From assembly GCA_046154525.1 (NCBI GenBank), contig JBJXDS010000064.1, positions 1 through 6,662 of the forward strand: DNA of 6,662 nucleotides, read 5' to 3'. The notes under the pieces were generated by a model that saw only the letters and a program-made list of their open reading frames with translations, ran no database searches and was not told the origin of the DNA. This stretch comes from JABWCE01 sp046154525 (lineage in GTDB: Bacteria > Bacteroidota > Bacteroidia > NS11-12g > UBA9320). The position numbers were made by a program, and so were the translations under genes. The number at the start of each line of letters is the position of its first letter. The first letter of the stretch is position 1. Of this stretch, positions 1-6,662 are shown piece by piece.

Positions 1-2148
1 AATTCTATCATTAAAACCTAAAAGTTCCCATCTATAATTATAATCTAAAATTTTATAAGGTTTTTTAATCAAATGTTCAAAGAGAACTGGATTTTTCATT
101 TCACATATTGATGTAGAACTTAATTCAAATTCAGGAACGGCTTGTATCACAAAATTGATATTTTTTGAAATAATACACCCCGATAGGATTACTTCATACC
201 TGAGTGCAATGGTGTCGTCGTAATAAAATAAATTGATATTTGTATTGATAAAACCATTATGGAAAGCTAGGTTGTTTGATGTCCAATTACCACCTTTCGG
301 ATTTATTTCAATAGTTTTTAAATCATAATTACCTGTGTTATGGCAGGCCTTTAATTTATCAGGACTTAATATTTCTTGCAAGTTAATAATGTCTATATGT
401 TTTTTTAAAGTGTCGGAACAATACCATTTACCCTTTTGTAATGTTAATATAGCGTTAAGATTTCCTTCTGATGTAAAAGTATTAAAAACGGTTATACCAC
501 TGCCAATAACTTTTGAATTGAATAGCCATTTTATATCGAATGAAGATGACGGTAGATTGGTAACGGCGTAACTATATTTTGTTTCCTTACAAACATTATC
601 AACGCCTAAAATTGACGCAGAAGTTTTGTTTGAATAATTGTATATGGTATCAGTTACATATGTTTCACAACCATTGCCAGATATAAGGGTAGCTTTTAAA
701 ATATATTTACCAAAAGGCAAAAAACTGATGGAGTCAAGTGTTGACGAGGTTTTAAAAATTTCGTTGTAGGTCCTTCCAGTTGATAAAATTTTTATAAGAA
801 GTTTAGATTTGCTGTTTATCGATGAAGTACTAATTTCAAAGTTACCGCATCCAAGGTTTGTATGTTTAATTTTCAAATCTTCCTTAGGTTTTACCTTTAT
901 TGATATTAGTTGAGTGCTATTGGCAGGCAATGGACAAAAGTTATCACTGGCTGAGATAGAAAAAGTATAAATTCCTTGATTTGATGCTCCCTTTTGCGGG
1001 GTCCATTTAAATAACCCGTAATTATAGGGTTGGGTATTTTGGCTCGACTGACTAAAAGAGCTTCCCGCAATTGTTGAATTTGGATAATATTTGACAGTAT
1101 CAAATTCCATACTCATTGAATTTTTATCGTCTTTCGTTTCTATTTTTATTGTAAGCTCATTTTCTTCACATACCTCAAAATAATCACTGTTGGTAAATTT
1201 TGGTGAATTATTACCGTCACTGCTCTTCACATAAACCTGAATATCTCTTTTGATATAACCAATTAGTTTCCATGAGCCAGAAATATTTCTATATTCCTCA
1301 ACTTTTAATGCCACCACTCCAATTTCGGAAGCGTTAGTAGGAATAAAAATAATTGTTCCATTATATTTGTCAATATAAAATCCTGTTTCTTTGTTTTTGT
1401 CAGGGCTGCAAGGTGATGTTTCGGTACAATAAACACTTAAGGGGTTTGAATAGCTAAAACCGCTTCCATAAGTTGTTGACTTTTCAATCCCATATAGGGA
1501 AGGGGTTAGGCTATAAACTAAAGAATCATTGTCTTTATCAAAGGCAAAAAAACTTTGATACTGTGTTTTGCTGCTATTAACAATGAACACTGGCGGTGAA
1601 ATAAATTCAGGAGAATTATTTTTTACGGCAAGACACGTTTGAATATAGGCATCAATACAAAAATTTTGAGCCGCCTGACCGGTGGTAATATTATCATTTC
1701 GTTCGGCAATTGATACATATACATAGTATTCACAAAATCCTTTTATAGGGTTATAATCTAAATCAATAATAGCTGAAAACTGTTGTAGCTCTATACCATA
1801 AATTGAATTTGAACCTGATCTGCAAACTGAAATTTTACCCGGACATAATGAAGTTATATCTTCAACCTTTTCACGTGATAAAGCGAATTTGGTTTCTTTT
1901 GAAGAAGTTTTATCAGAACCTTTTACATAGAGATAGTCAATTTCGGAACAGTTTTCAGAACTTGAGCCGCCTCCATTTCCGTTTATCTTACAACCATTAC
2001 AGTCGCGATAGATGTTTAAAGTAACTCTGTATTGATTTTCTTTAATGTGTTTGTAAGATATTTCTCCTCCAAGCACATGCGAAGCATAAACTCCCGACCC
2101 GCAAAACAGGAAAAGCCATATAAAAATATGTCTGTTCAGGTGCCCCAT
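1..2148 (-). CDS. Secreted modular surface protein, diverged paralogue of the upstream gene (3' end outside window)
   Basis: The frame is open from the ATG at 2148 to the left edge: 716 codons without a stop, checked triplet by triplet. The ATG is chosen because an in-frame TAA abuts it and a good signal peptide follows at once (MGHLNRH, then hydrophobic IFIWLFLF, cleavage probably after VYA at residue 22). The mature protein opens SHVLGGEISY and then YRDC (47-50), an N-terminal pattern I recognise from large Bacteroidota gliding/T9SS-type proteins. Further landmarks are RNDNITTG (150-157), DKDNDSLVYSL (204-214), GTIIFIPTN (about 262-270), FKWTP (380-384) and ASDNFCP (400-406). All of these have counterparts in the upstream protein. 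After about residue 410 come diverged Ig-like modules, one with KGGNWTS near 618. No catalytic motif is seen. The C-terminus is missing; a T9SS sorting domain is expected there by analogy but not seen. The upstream region is AT-rich without a Shine-Dalgarno sequence, usual in this phylum. Role inferred: exported adhesin-like protein. Confidence 0.92.
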   Translation of the reverse strand, partial: MGHLNRHIFIWLFLFCGSGVYASHVLGGEISYKHIKENQYRVTLNIYRDCNGCKINGNGGGSSSENCSEIDYLYVKGSDKTSSKETKFALSREKVEDITSLCPGKISVCRSGSNSIYGIELQQFSAIIDLDYNPIKGFCEYYVYVSIAERNDNITTGQAAQNFCIDAYIQTCLAVKNNSPEFISPPVFIVNSSKTQYQSFFAFDKDNDSLVYSLTPSLYGIEKSTTYGSGFSYSNPLSVYCTETSPCSPDKNKETGFYIDKYNGTIIFIPTNASEIGVVALKVEEYRNISGSWKLIGYIKRDIQVYVKSSDGNNSPKFTNSDYFEVCEENELTIKIETKDDKNSMSMEFDTVKYYPNSTIAGSSFSQSSQNTQPYNYGLFKWTPQKGASNQGIYTFSISASDNFCPLPANSTQLISIKVKPKEDLKIKHTNLGCGNFEISTSSINSKSKLLIKILSTGRTYNEIFKTSSTLDSISFLPFGKYILKATLISGNGCETYVTDTIYNYSNKTSASILGVDNVCKETKYSYAVTNLPSSSFDIKWLFNSKVIGSGITVFNTFTSEGNLNAILTLQKGKWYCSDTLKKHIDIINLQEILSPDKLKACHNTGNYDLKTIEINPKGGNWTSNNLAFHNGFINTNINLFYYDDTIALRYEVILSGCIISKNINFVIQAVPEFELSSTSICEMKNPVLFEHLIKKPYKILDYNYRWELLGFNDRI
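2083..2148 (-). other. Sec signal peptide of the downstream paralogue
   Basis: Residues 1-22 have a short n-region with Arg6 and His7, a hydrophobic core IFIWLFLFCGSGV and a small-residue cleavage site (V-Y-A before Ser23-His24). Cys16 is preceded by Phe-Leu-Phe, which does not fit a lipobox, so signal peptidase I cleavage is more likely than lipoprotein processing. This also supports the ATG at 2148 as the start. Confidence 0.85.
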
Positions 2149-2164
2149 TTATTAATTTTATTAA

Positions 2165-2195
2165 AAATAGGAGCAGGATTTTCCTGCTCCTATTT
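2165..2195 (-). terminator. Perfect 14-bp hairpin with U-tract, likely intrinsic terminator of the larger gene
   Basis: The left arm AAATAGGAGCAGGA (2165-2178), a 3-base loop (2179-2181) and the right arm TCCTGCTCCTATTT (2182-2195) are perfectly complementary. Read on the minus strand, the stem ends in UAUUUUU at about 2163-2169, which suits Rho-independent termination after the stop at 2205. It begins only 9 bases after that stop codon and ends 16 bases before the next ATG, which is odd for a plain terminator. It might instead be a partial terminator or an mRNA-processing or stabilising element between two co-transcribed genes. Confidence 0.7.
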
Positions 2196-2204
2196 AATTT
2201 AAAT

Positions 2205-5200
2205 TTATCTAACTAAAATAACTGTGCCGTTATATTTATAAAGGTCGCCACTAAAACTGGTAACATTTACCTGATAAACATAGGCATCCATTTGGCAGGG
2301 TTCTCCCATATAAATTCCATCCCATGGCATATCTAAACGGGTTGACTCGTATAATCTTTCTCCCCATCGGTTAAAAATTAAAATTTGATAAGTAATAAAG
2401 CCACTTGCCTCTACCCAGAATTTGTCATTTCTAAGTGGGCCGGCTCCATCCGGGCTAAATATAGTTGGGATATAAACAATAATATCTGGATTAATAATTA
2501 CAAGTCTTGTGGTGGTATCCCTACACCCATGATTGGTTTCTACAATCAAAGTTGCATAATATTTGCCAGTATCACTTACATAGTAGTAGGTTGGATTCGT
2601 TTCACTTGAAGTATCATTATCCATTGCTAAGGGTCCGTCACCAAAATCCCAGCTATGACTTACAATTTTACTACCTAAAATAAGTTGCTTAGTGGTACTT
2701 TCGTTCGTAAATTTAAAACGAGGTAATGCAGCGGTGGTCCAGTTAGCCCCAGTATTTGAGGTAGGGGTAAAACTGGCAAATGGTTTAGGATAAACCTCTA
2801 TTACCATCGGGCCAATGGTGGTATCGCACCCAAACTCGCTGGTAATGGTAAGACTAACATTGTAAGGATTAGCTGTATTGTATTTATGAGAACTATTTTG
2901 AGTAGTTCCATCTGGATTTTCACCAAAAGTCCATTTGTAAGTGGCTTTAGCCGAGTCTACAGCGTTGGTAATACGGGTAGTAAAATTAGCAGTGTGGGGA
3001 ACACAGCCATTAGGATCATCAATGGTTACAAAAGCATGAGGTACAGGATTAATAGTTAAACTAAGGAAATCCTGAGCAAATGGACAAACTCCTTCAGCTT
3101 CCGTTTGGCAAGTAATTAAGATGTTGGTAGCAGTATCACTTCTAGGGCGAATATTATAATTTGCAGGATTAAGATTACTGGCTTGATTGTTATTTTCGAA
3201 ATTGGCCCGTGTTATATCAGCACTGTGATACCAAGTGATTTTGCTAGTAAATTTATAATCTGCCCGTAGGGGAATATTCATATTATTACTTCGGCAATAA
3301 TTTGTATCGTTCGTAATTATATCAACCACCGGTTTACTTTGAACAAACACCCTTAAACTTTTAGCAGTATCACATTTTGTAGTTGGATGAATATAGGTAT
3401 AAGTAAGCGTGATCCATTTATCTCTTTCGGCAGGAGGAACGGATCCTGGCATAAATTTACCGCCAGCTATTACGCCACTTATTGAACTCGTCCAAGTTCC
3501 ACCTACAGGTGTGGCGTTTAATGTTACATCAGGATCCACTTCGCAAAATTTGCCTTGATCGCCAGTTGGTGAAATACTTATATTTACGTTTGGTAATGGA
3601 TTTATCCTTAAGTTAGTATCTCTTTGAACTGGGCAGCCGCTAGCTGTATGCGTATATCTCATTCTGTATAATCCAGGTCCGTTTTGAAGATTTAATAAAA
3701 GCGTGTTTAAAGAATCGCATCCCATCATACCAGGCAATAAAATATTTCTCGATTTAAAACCTGCAGTATCAATTACTGACCAACATCCGTCAAGGGGATT
3801 AACATTTGACAGTATATTGAGATCTACAATTCCACGGTCAATGCACAAATCAGGGAAAATATTAAAGGTAATAACTGGTACTTTCCAAATATAAATTACC
3901 ATGGTGTCCTTGTTAAAACATCCTTGTCCATCCTGTATGGTAATTTCAAGCACAATAGAATCTCTTGCTGCAGTTCCAATATTAATGGTAGCAGAATCTA
4001 CCTTCAACCAAAAATCATAATTTAAACTTCCATCTTTATCATATACTAAATCCGTAACTGTATTAAAACCACCTTTAGGTTTTGGAAGGGTCCGCAATAA
4101 TTTCCACTGAACATCAACCATTGAGTTTAGATTAATAGGAGCAAGTATATGTGGTTTAAGAGGGGTTTCACCTTTATCCTGGCAATAGTAACCTCCCTTA
4201 ACCTTAAGTGCAGGTAAAGGATTTATCGTAAACTTGGTACTGTCTTTATTTATACAAGTGGTCAAAGGATCCTGATATTCATAAATTAATGTAAATATTC
4301 CTGCTTTTTTAGGGTCACAGGCTATAGTAGTGAGAAATGAATTAGAGACTACATAAGCTGGCACTTCACGACAGGTCCATGTTCCGCCGGTAGGGCTACC
4401 AAATGATGAACTACCAAGAGCAATATTTCCATAATCGCAACAAAATTTTTGAGGGGCCGGAAGTGTTAGAACTGGCAAAGGATTGACTTTCACAAATGTT
4501 GTATCATAACCAATGCAGGTTGTTGTATCTTCTTTAATGGTAAGTTTTAACAAGTAGTTATCCGATTTTTGAACCTTAAAGGCTGGTTTTCTTTGGGTAC
4601 TAAATGGAAAACCTGTTTCAGTCATTCCTTTCCACCATTTGTATCCACCCGATTGATATTTTTTAGATGAATCCAAACCGTTCGCTGTTAAAGTTAACAT
4701 ATCGTCGTAGCACTTAACTTGATCAGGTCCTGCATCCGGAAACAAAGTGTCGTTTACATGAAGTATCATGGTGTCTGTCCAGTTACAACCCAGACTGTCT
4801 CTAACAGTTACTGTATAAACAGCTTCTTCAGAGTAAGTGGCTGTGGTATCAGTACTAAAACCTACATCATCCCTTTTCCATTGCCACCAAAGTGTATCAC
4901 CTTGCGGAAGGGTGTCGCCAATTACAGGGTCAACCCAATAAGCATTTTTTGCATTTGGATTAAGGGTTACACTACCATAGGAACAAATTCTTAAGTCCGG
5001 TCCCATATCTACAATTGGGTTTGGTTTTAAAAATACATTTATCGTATCAAAAGCGACACATTTATTTCTATCCGTTATTTCTACCCGAAACGTGGTGTCA
5101 TGCGTGCTCATGTATACATCAATGTAGGTTAACGTATCCTTTTTATCAAAATTCTTGGGTGTATACCATTTGTAGTGAAAGTTAGGAACACCATTTGAAG

Positions 5201-6662
5201 TTTTTGCACCTAATCTTAAGGTGGTTCCAGCACATACAAAGCTGTCGGGTCCTAAGGCCAAATCCACTTCCAATAATGATGGTACAATTAAGGTATCGAA
5301 ATACGTACTAGGGCAATTTAATGGTGGATTGTTGATGGTATGTTTGATAATATATTTACCACCTTTTCTAAACTGAATTGTGTCTTTTGCTTTATTGGAT
5401 TGTAGCCCTTTACTAGGTTTAAAGAAATAAAATTTATTATCCAAAAATGCATTATTCGAATCTGAAACTACCCAAGAGTAGGAAGGTGTTCCTTTAAAAC
5501 CATTGAATATGGTACTCGTAATGGCATAAGCTCCACATATAAGGGTATCATACCTTCTATTTGTTTCAGCAATTTGTTTAACTTTAACAGAATAGGATTT
5601 TACAGTTATAGCATTACGCGGGCAGGCATTATCACGAGCTGTTACAGTAAAAGTATACGGGAGGTCACTCGCCTGATTTTTCTTTGGTGTCCAACAGAAT
5701 TTCCCTTTTTGCAATCTGGCTTTAGGGTCAAGTATTGTAAAAGTAGCTCCTGGGATACCTCTATTCCATGTTAAATCTACAGTATCAGGAGGATTAGGTT
5801 TTTGGGGAGGGGGTGGTATAAATTGTTTATCGTCAGAGGTTACGGTAAAACATATTTGAGAACCTGCACATATTTCATACTTATATGGGCCATTAAGCAG
5901 AGGAGGATTATTATCAGGACAATTTATTGTAATAAACTGAATATCACGCCTGGTTTCACCAATATTTTGATATTTTCCACTTGAGTCTTTTCGCCATTCG
6001 GTAACTCGAATGGAGGCAATGGTTGTTTCACTGCAATTTGTTGGAGTAAAAATAATATCACCAGTTTCAGGGTCTAAATAGGTTCCAATGGGAGGGTTTA
6101 CGTTTGGGTTAGGGCCTTTATTTTTATCATAGCCACTTGGCCAATAATCTTCAAATGGGCTTTGAGAGTTACGTGATCCACCCCAAGATGTTTTCGAAGT
6201 CCAACCTGTCATTGGATCAGCCCAAGTATATGACAAAGAGTCGAAATCCGTTGTATCAGAAGCCCCGTTGTTATAATAGTAGGGCTGGTTGCAACATAAA
6301 ATAGCCACAGGTTCAGAGGTTAATGAGGCGGCAGAATTACATTTTCCAGGTATTTTTTTAAGACAAATATCTATTTCGCAATAAGTCCAGAAATCATTTC
6401 CAGATCCTCCGGTGGTAATAGCACCATTTCTGCAACACTGCCCAACACCTACCTGCACCCTGCAACATCCATTGGCTTTAATGGTTGAAAAATCGTGGGT
6501 CGCAGTAAAGGTATGTTCTTCAATTGCAGGATCGCTACTGCTTATAGTTTGGTTTTGCGGATTACATTTTTTACCTCCTCCCACACATGTAGGAGTTATA
6601 TCCCTAATACTAACCAGGTTGTAGCTTAAACTTCCTAAAGTAGAACCTGAAGTGGCACATCT
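2205..6662 (-). CDS. Giant multi-domain surface protein with PKD domains and T9SS type B sorting domain (5' end outside window)
   Basis: Role (inferred from family): a secreted or cell-surface adhesin-like protein exported by the type IX secretion system, with no enzymatic motif seen. The frame is open from the right edge to the TAA at 2205-2207, giving 1485 residues (numbered here from the edge). Domains in order: a cysteine-rich N-terminal domain (1 to about 245, with motifs RNGAITTGG near 78 and DPETGDIIFTPTN); a cadherin-like module with FCWTP (322-326) and DNACP (344-348); nine Ig-like modules (about 371-1208); two PKD domains (about 1209-1394, with WTFGENPDG and WDFGDG); and a type B sorting domain (1395-1485) ending GTVILVR. 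A GTG at 6584 is not the start: the 26 residues upstream (ending ITPTC) match the downstream paralogue, and the real start should lie about 75-80 codons beyond the edge. The signal peptide is therefore not visible. The paralogue follows after 56 bases on the same strand. The exact ligand is unknown. Confidence 0.95.
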   Translation of the reverse strand, partial: RCATSGSTLGSLSYNLVSIRDITPTCVGGGKKCNPQNQTISSSDPAIEEHTFTATHDFSTIKANGCCRVQVGVGQCCRNGAITTGGSGNDFWTYCEIDICLKKIPGKCNSAASLTSEPVAILCCNQPYYYNNGASDTTDFDSLSYTWADPMTGWTSKTSWGGSRNSQSPFEDYWPSGYDKNKGPNPNVNPPIGTYLDPETGDIIFTPTNCSETTIASIRVTEWRKDSSGKYQNIGETRRDIQFITINCPDNNPPLLNGPYKYEICAGSQICFTVTSDDKQFIPPPPQKPNPPDTVDLTWNRGIPGATFTILDPKARLQKGKFCWTPKKNQASDLPYTFTVTARDNACPRNAITVKSYSVKVKQIAETNRRYDTLICGAYAITSTIFNGFKGTPSYSWVVSDSNNAFLDNKFYFFKPSKGLQSNKAKDTIQFRKGGKYIIKHTINNPPLNCPSTYFDTLIVPSLLEVDLALGPDSFVCAGTTLRLGAKTSNGVPNFHYKWYTPKNFDKKDTLTYIDVYMSTHDTTFRVEITDRNKCVAFDTINVFLKPNPIVDMGPDLRICSYGSVTLNPNAKNAYWVDPVIGDTLPQGDTLWWQWKRDDVGFSTDTTATYSEEAVYTVTVRDSLGCNWTDTMILHVNDTLFPDAGPDQVKCYDDMLTLTANGLDSSKKYQSGGYKWWKGMTETGFPFSTQRKPAFKVQKSDNYLLKLTIKEDTTTCIGYDTTFVKVNPLPVLTLPAPQKFCCDYGNIALGSSSFGSPTGGTWTCREVPAYVVSNSFLTTIACDPKKAGIFTLIYEYQDPLTTCINKDSTKFTINPLPALKVKGGYYCQDKGETPLKPHILAPINLNSMVDVQWKLLRTLPKPKGGFNTVTDLVYDKDGSLNYDFWLKVDSATINIGTAARDSIVLEITIQDGQGCFNKDTMVIYIWKVPVITFNIFPDLCIDRGIVDLNILSNVNPLDGCWSVIDTAGFKSRNILLPGMMGCDSLNTLLLNLQNGPGLYRMRYTHTASGCPVQRDTNLRINPLPNVNISISPTGDQGKFCEVDPDVTLNATPVGGTWTSSISGVIAGGKFMPGSVPPAERDKWITLTYTYIHPTTKCDTAKSLRVFVQSKPVVDIITNDTNYCRSNNMNIPLRADYKFTSKITWYHSADITRANFENNNQASNLNPANYNIRPRSDTATNILITCQTEAEGVCPFAQDFLSLTINPVPHAFVTIDDPNGCVPHTANFTTRITNAVDSAKATYKWTFGENPDGTTQNSSHKYNTANPYNVSLTITSEFGCDTTIGPMVIEVYPKPFASFTPTSNTGANWTTAALPRFKFTNESTTKQLILGSKIVSHSWDFGDGPLAMDNDTSSETNPTYYYVSDTGKYYATLIVETNHGCRDTTTRLVIINPDIIVYIPTIFSPDGAGPLRNDKFWVEASGFITYQILIFNRWGERLYESTRLDMPWDGIYMGEPCQMDAYVYQVNVTSFSGDLYKYNGTVILVR
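2208..2480 (-). other. T9SS type B sorting domain (gliding-motility-associated C-terminal domain)
   Basis: The last 91 residues of the larger protein show the family hallmarks in order: YIPTIFSPDG followed by NDKFWV, then YQILIFNRWGERLYES, then PWDGIYMGEP, then DAYVYQV, and a terminal GTVILVR. This domain directs the Sec-exported protein through the outer membrane by the T9SS; type B domains are often found on large adhesins and gliding proteins such as SprB. Position at the extreme C-terminus, immediately before the stop, is as expected. Assignment is by motif recognition, not by a profile search. Confidence 0.95.
2487..3038 (-). other. Two PKD domains
   Basis: Residues about 1209-1291 and 1292-1394 of the larger protein. 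The first has YKWTFGENPDG, then HKYNTANPYNVSLTITS and FGCDTT. The second has HSWDFGDG, then PTYYYVSDTGKYYATLIV and HGCRDTT. The W-x-F-G core and the later Y-x-V-x-L-x-I strand are the usual PKD signature. These are beta-sandwich spacer or binding domains of surface proteins and lie directly before the sorting domain, a common arrangement. Confidence 0.88.
3039..5552 (-). repeat. Tandem array of nine Ig-like modules (protein-level repeat)
   Basis: Nine modules averaging about 93 residues can be delimited by eye. Each starts after a linker such as VNPLP, INPLP, KPNP, KVPV or SKPV. About 8-16 residues on, each has a first cysteine (for example SFVC, LRIC, VKC, YYC, DLC, KFC, NYC). Near its end each has a second cysteine, usually followed by Asp-Thr or Asp-Ser before the last strand (NKCVAFDT, LGCNWTDT, TTCIGYDT, GCFNKDT, GCPVQRDT). 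Some modules carry a GG-T-W motif (GGTWTC near 4380, GGTWTS near 3505). Boundaries are approximate. Sequence identity between modules is low, so this is an old domain array rather than a recent DNA duplication. Confidence 0.75.

Noticed and set aside
335..571. Plus-strand open frame of 78 codons, with similar short ones at 1803-2024, 2385-2609, 3703-3894, 4719-4994, 5574-5774, 5802-5984 and 6412-6624
   Set aside because: All lie antisense inside the two long genes, show no recognisable domain, and encode mixed, low-quality protein sequence. They are shadows.
906..1103. Minus-strand 65-codon open frame
   Set aside because: It overlaps the 716-codon gene in another frame of the same strand and has no recognisable features; the longer frame carries a signal peptide and paralogue motifs.
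2101..2110. Possible lipoprotein cysteine (Cys16) in the signal peptide
   Set aside because: The preceding residues Phe-Leu-Phe do not fit a lipobox, and a good signal peptidase I site follows at residue 22.
2149..2160. Ribosome binding site before the second gene
   Set aside because: Only A/T bases precede the ATG. The AGGAG in the hairpin's left arm (minus-strand reading) is over 35 bases away and sequestered in the stem, so it is not a credible site.
2165..2195. Hairpin as a riboswitch or a CRISPR repeat
   Set aside because: It is a single simple stem-loop without a conserved aptamer or repeated units with spacers; a terminator-like element is the simpler reading.
6582..6584. GTG as the start codon of the larger gene
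   Set aside because: The frame stays open for 26 more codons to the edge, and those residues (ending ITPTC) match the paralogue's ITSLC region. No signal peptide follows the GTG, although the protein has a T9SS domain and needs one.

Overview
The window looks like an AT-rich Bacteroidota chromosome, probably from a free-living environmental member. It holds essentially two very long minus-strand genes. Three things support the phylum: a type IX secretion system (T9SS) type B sorting domain (the gliding-motility-associated C-terminal domain) ends one protein; both proteins carry the large multi-module, Ig/PKD-like architecture typical of cell-surface adhesins in this phylum; and no Shine-Dalgarno sequence precedes the one visible start. 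Genus or species cannot be told from this sequence.

Layout, read in the direction of transcription (right to left). Positions 6662 to 2205 encode a giant secreted modular protein. It is open to the right edge, so its first residues, including the signal peptide, lie outside. It has a cysteine-rich N-terminal domain, a cadherin-like module, nine Ig-like modules, two PKD domains and the T9SS type B sorting domain. A 56-base gap follows, containing a perfect 14-bp inverted repeat with a U-tract on the minus strand. Positions 2148 to 1 then encode a second protein with a clear signal peptide. Its N-terminal half is a diverged paralogue of the first protein, and its C-terminus lies beyond the left edge.

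The pair probably make two surface-displayed or secreted adhesin-like proteins, exported by Sec and then by the T9SS. For the first the export route is read directly from its C-terminus; for the second it is inferred from homology. No enzyme, regulator, transport component, RNA gene, mobile element or CRISPR array is visible. Plus-strand open frames are shadows of these two genes. I found no convincing new system; the most notable points are the tandem paralogy, the hairpin wedged just before the second start, and the contrasting cysteine patterns of the two paralogues.
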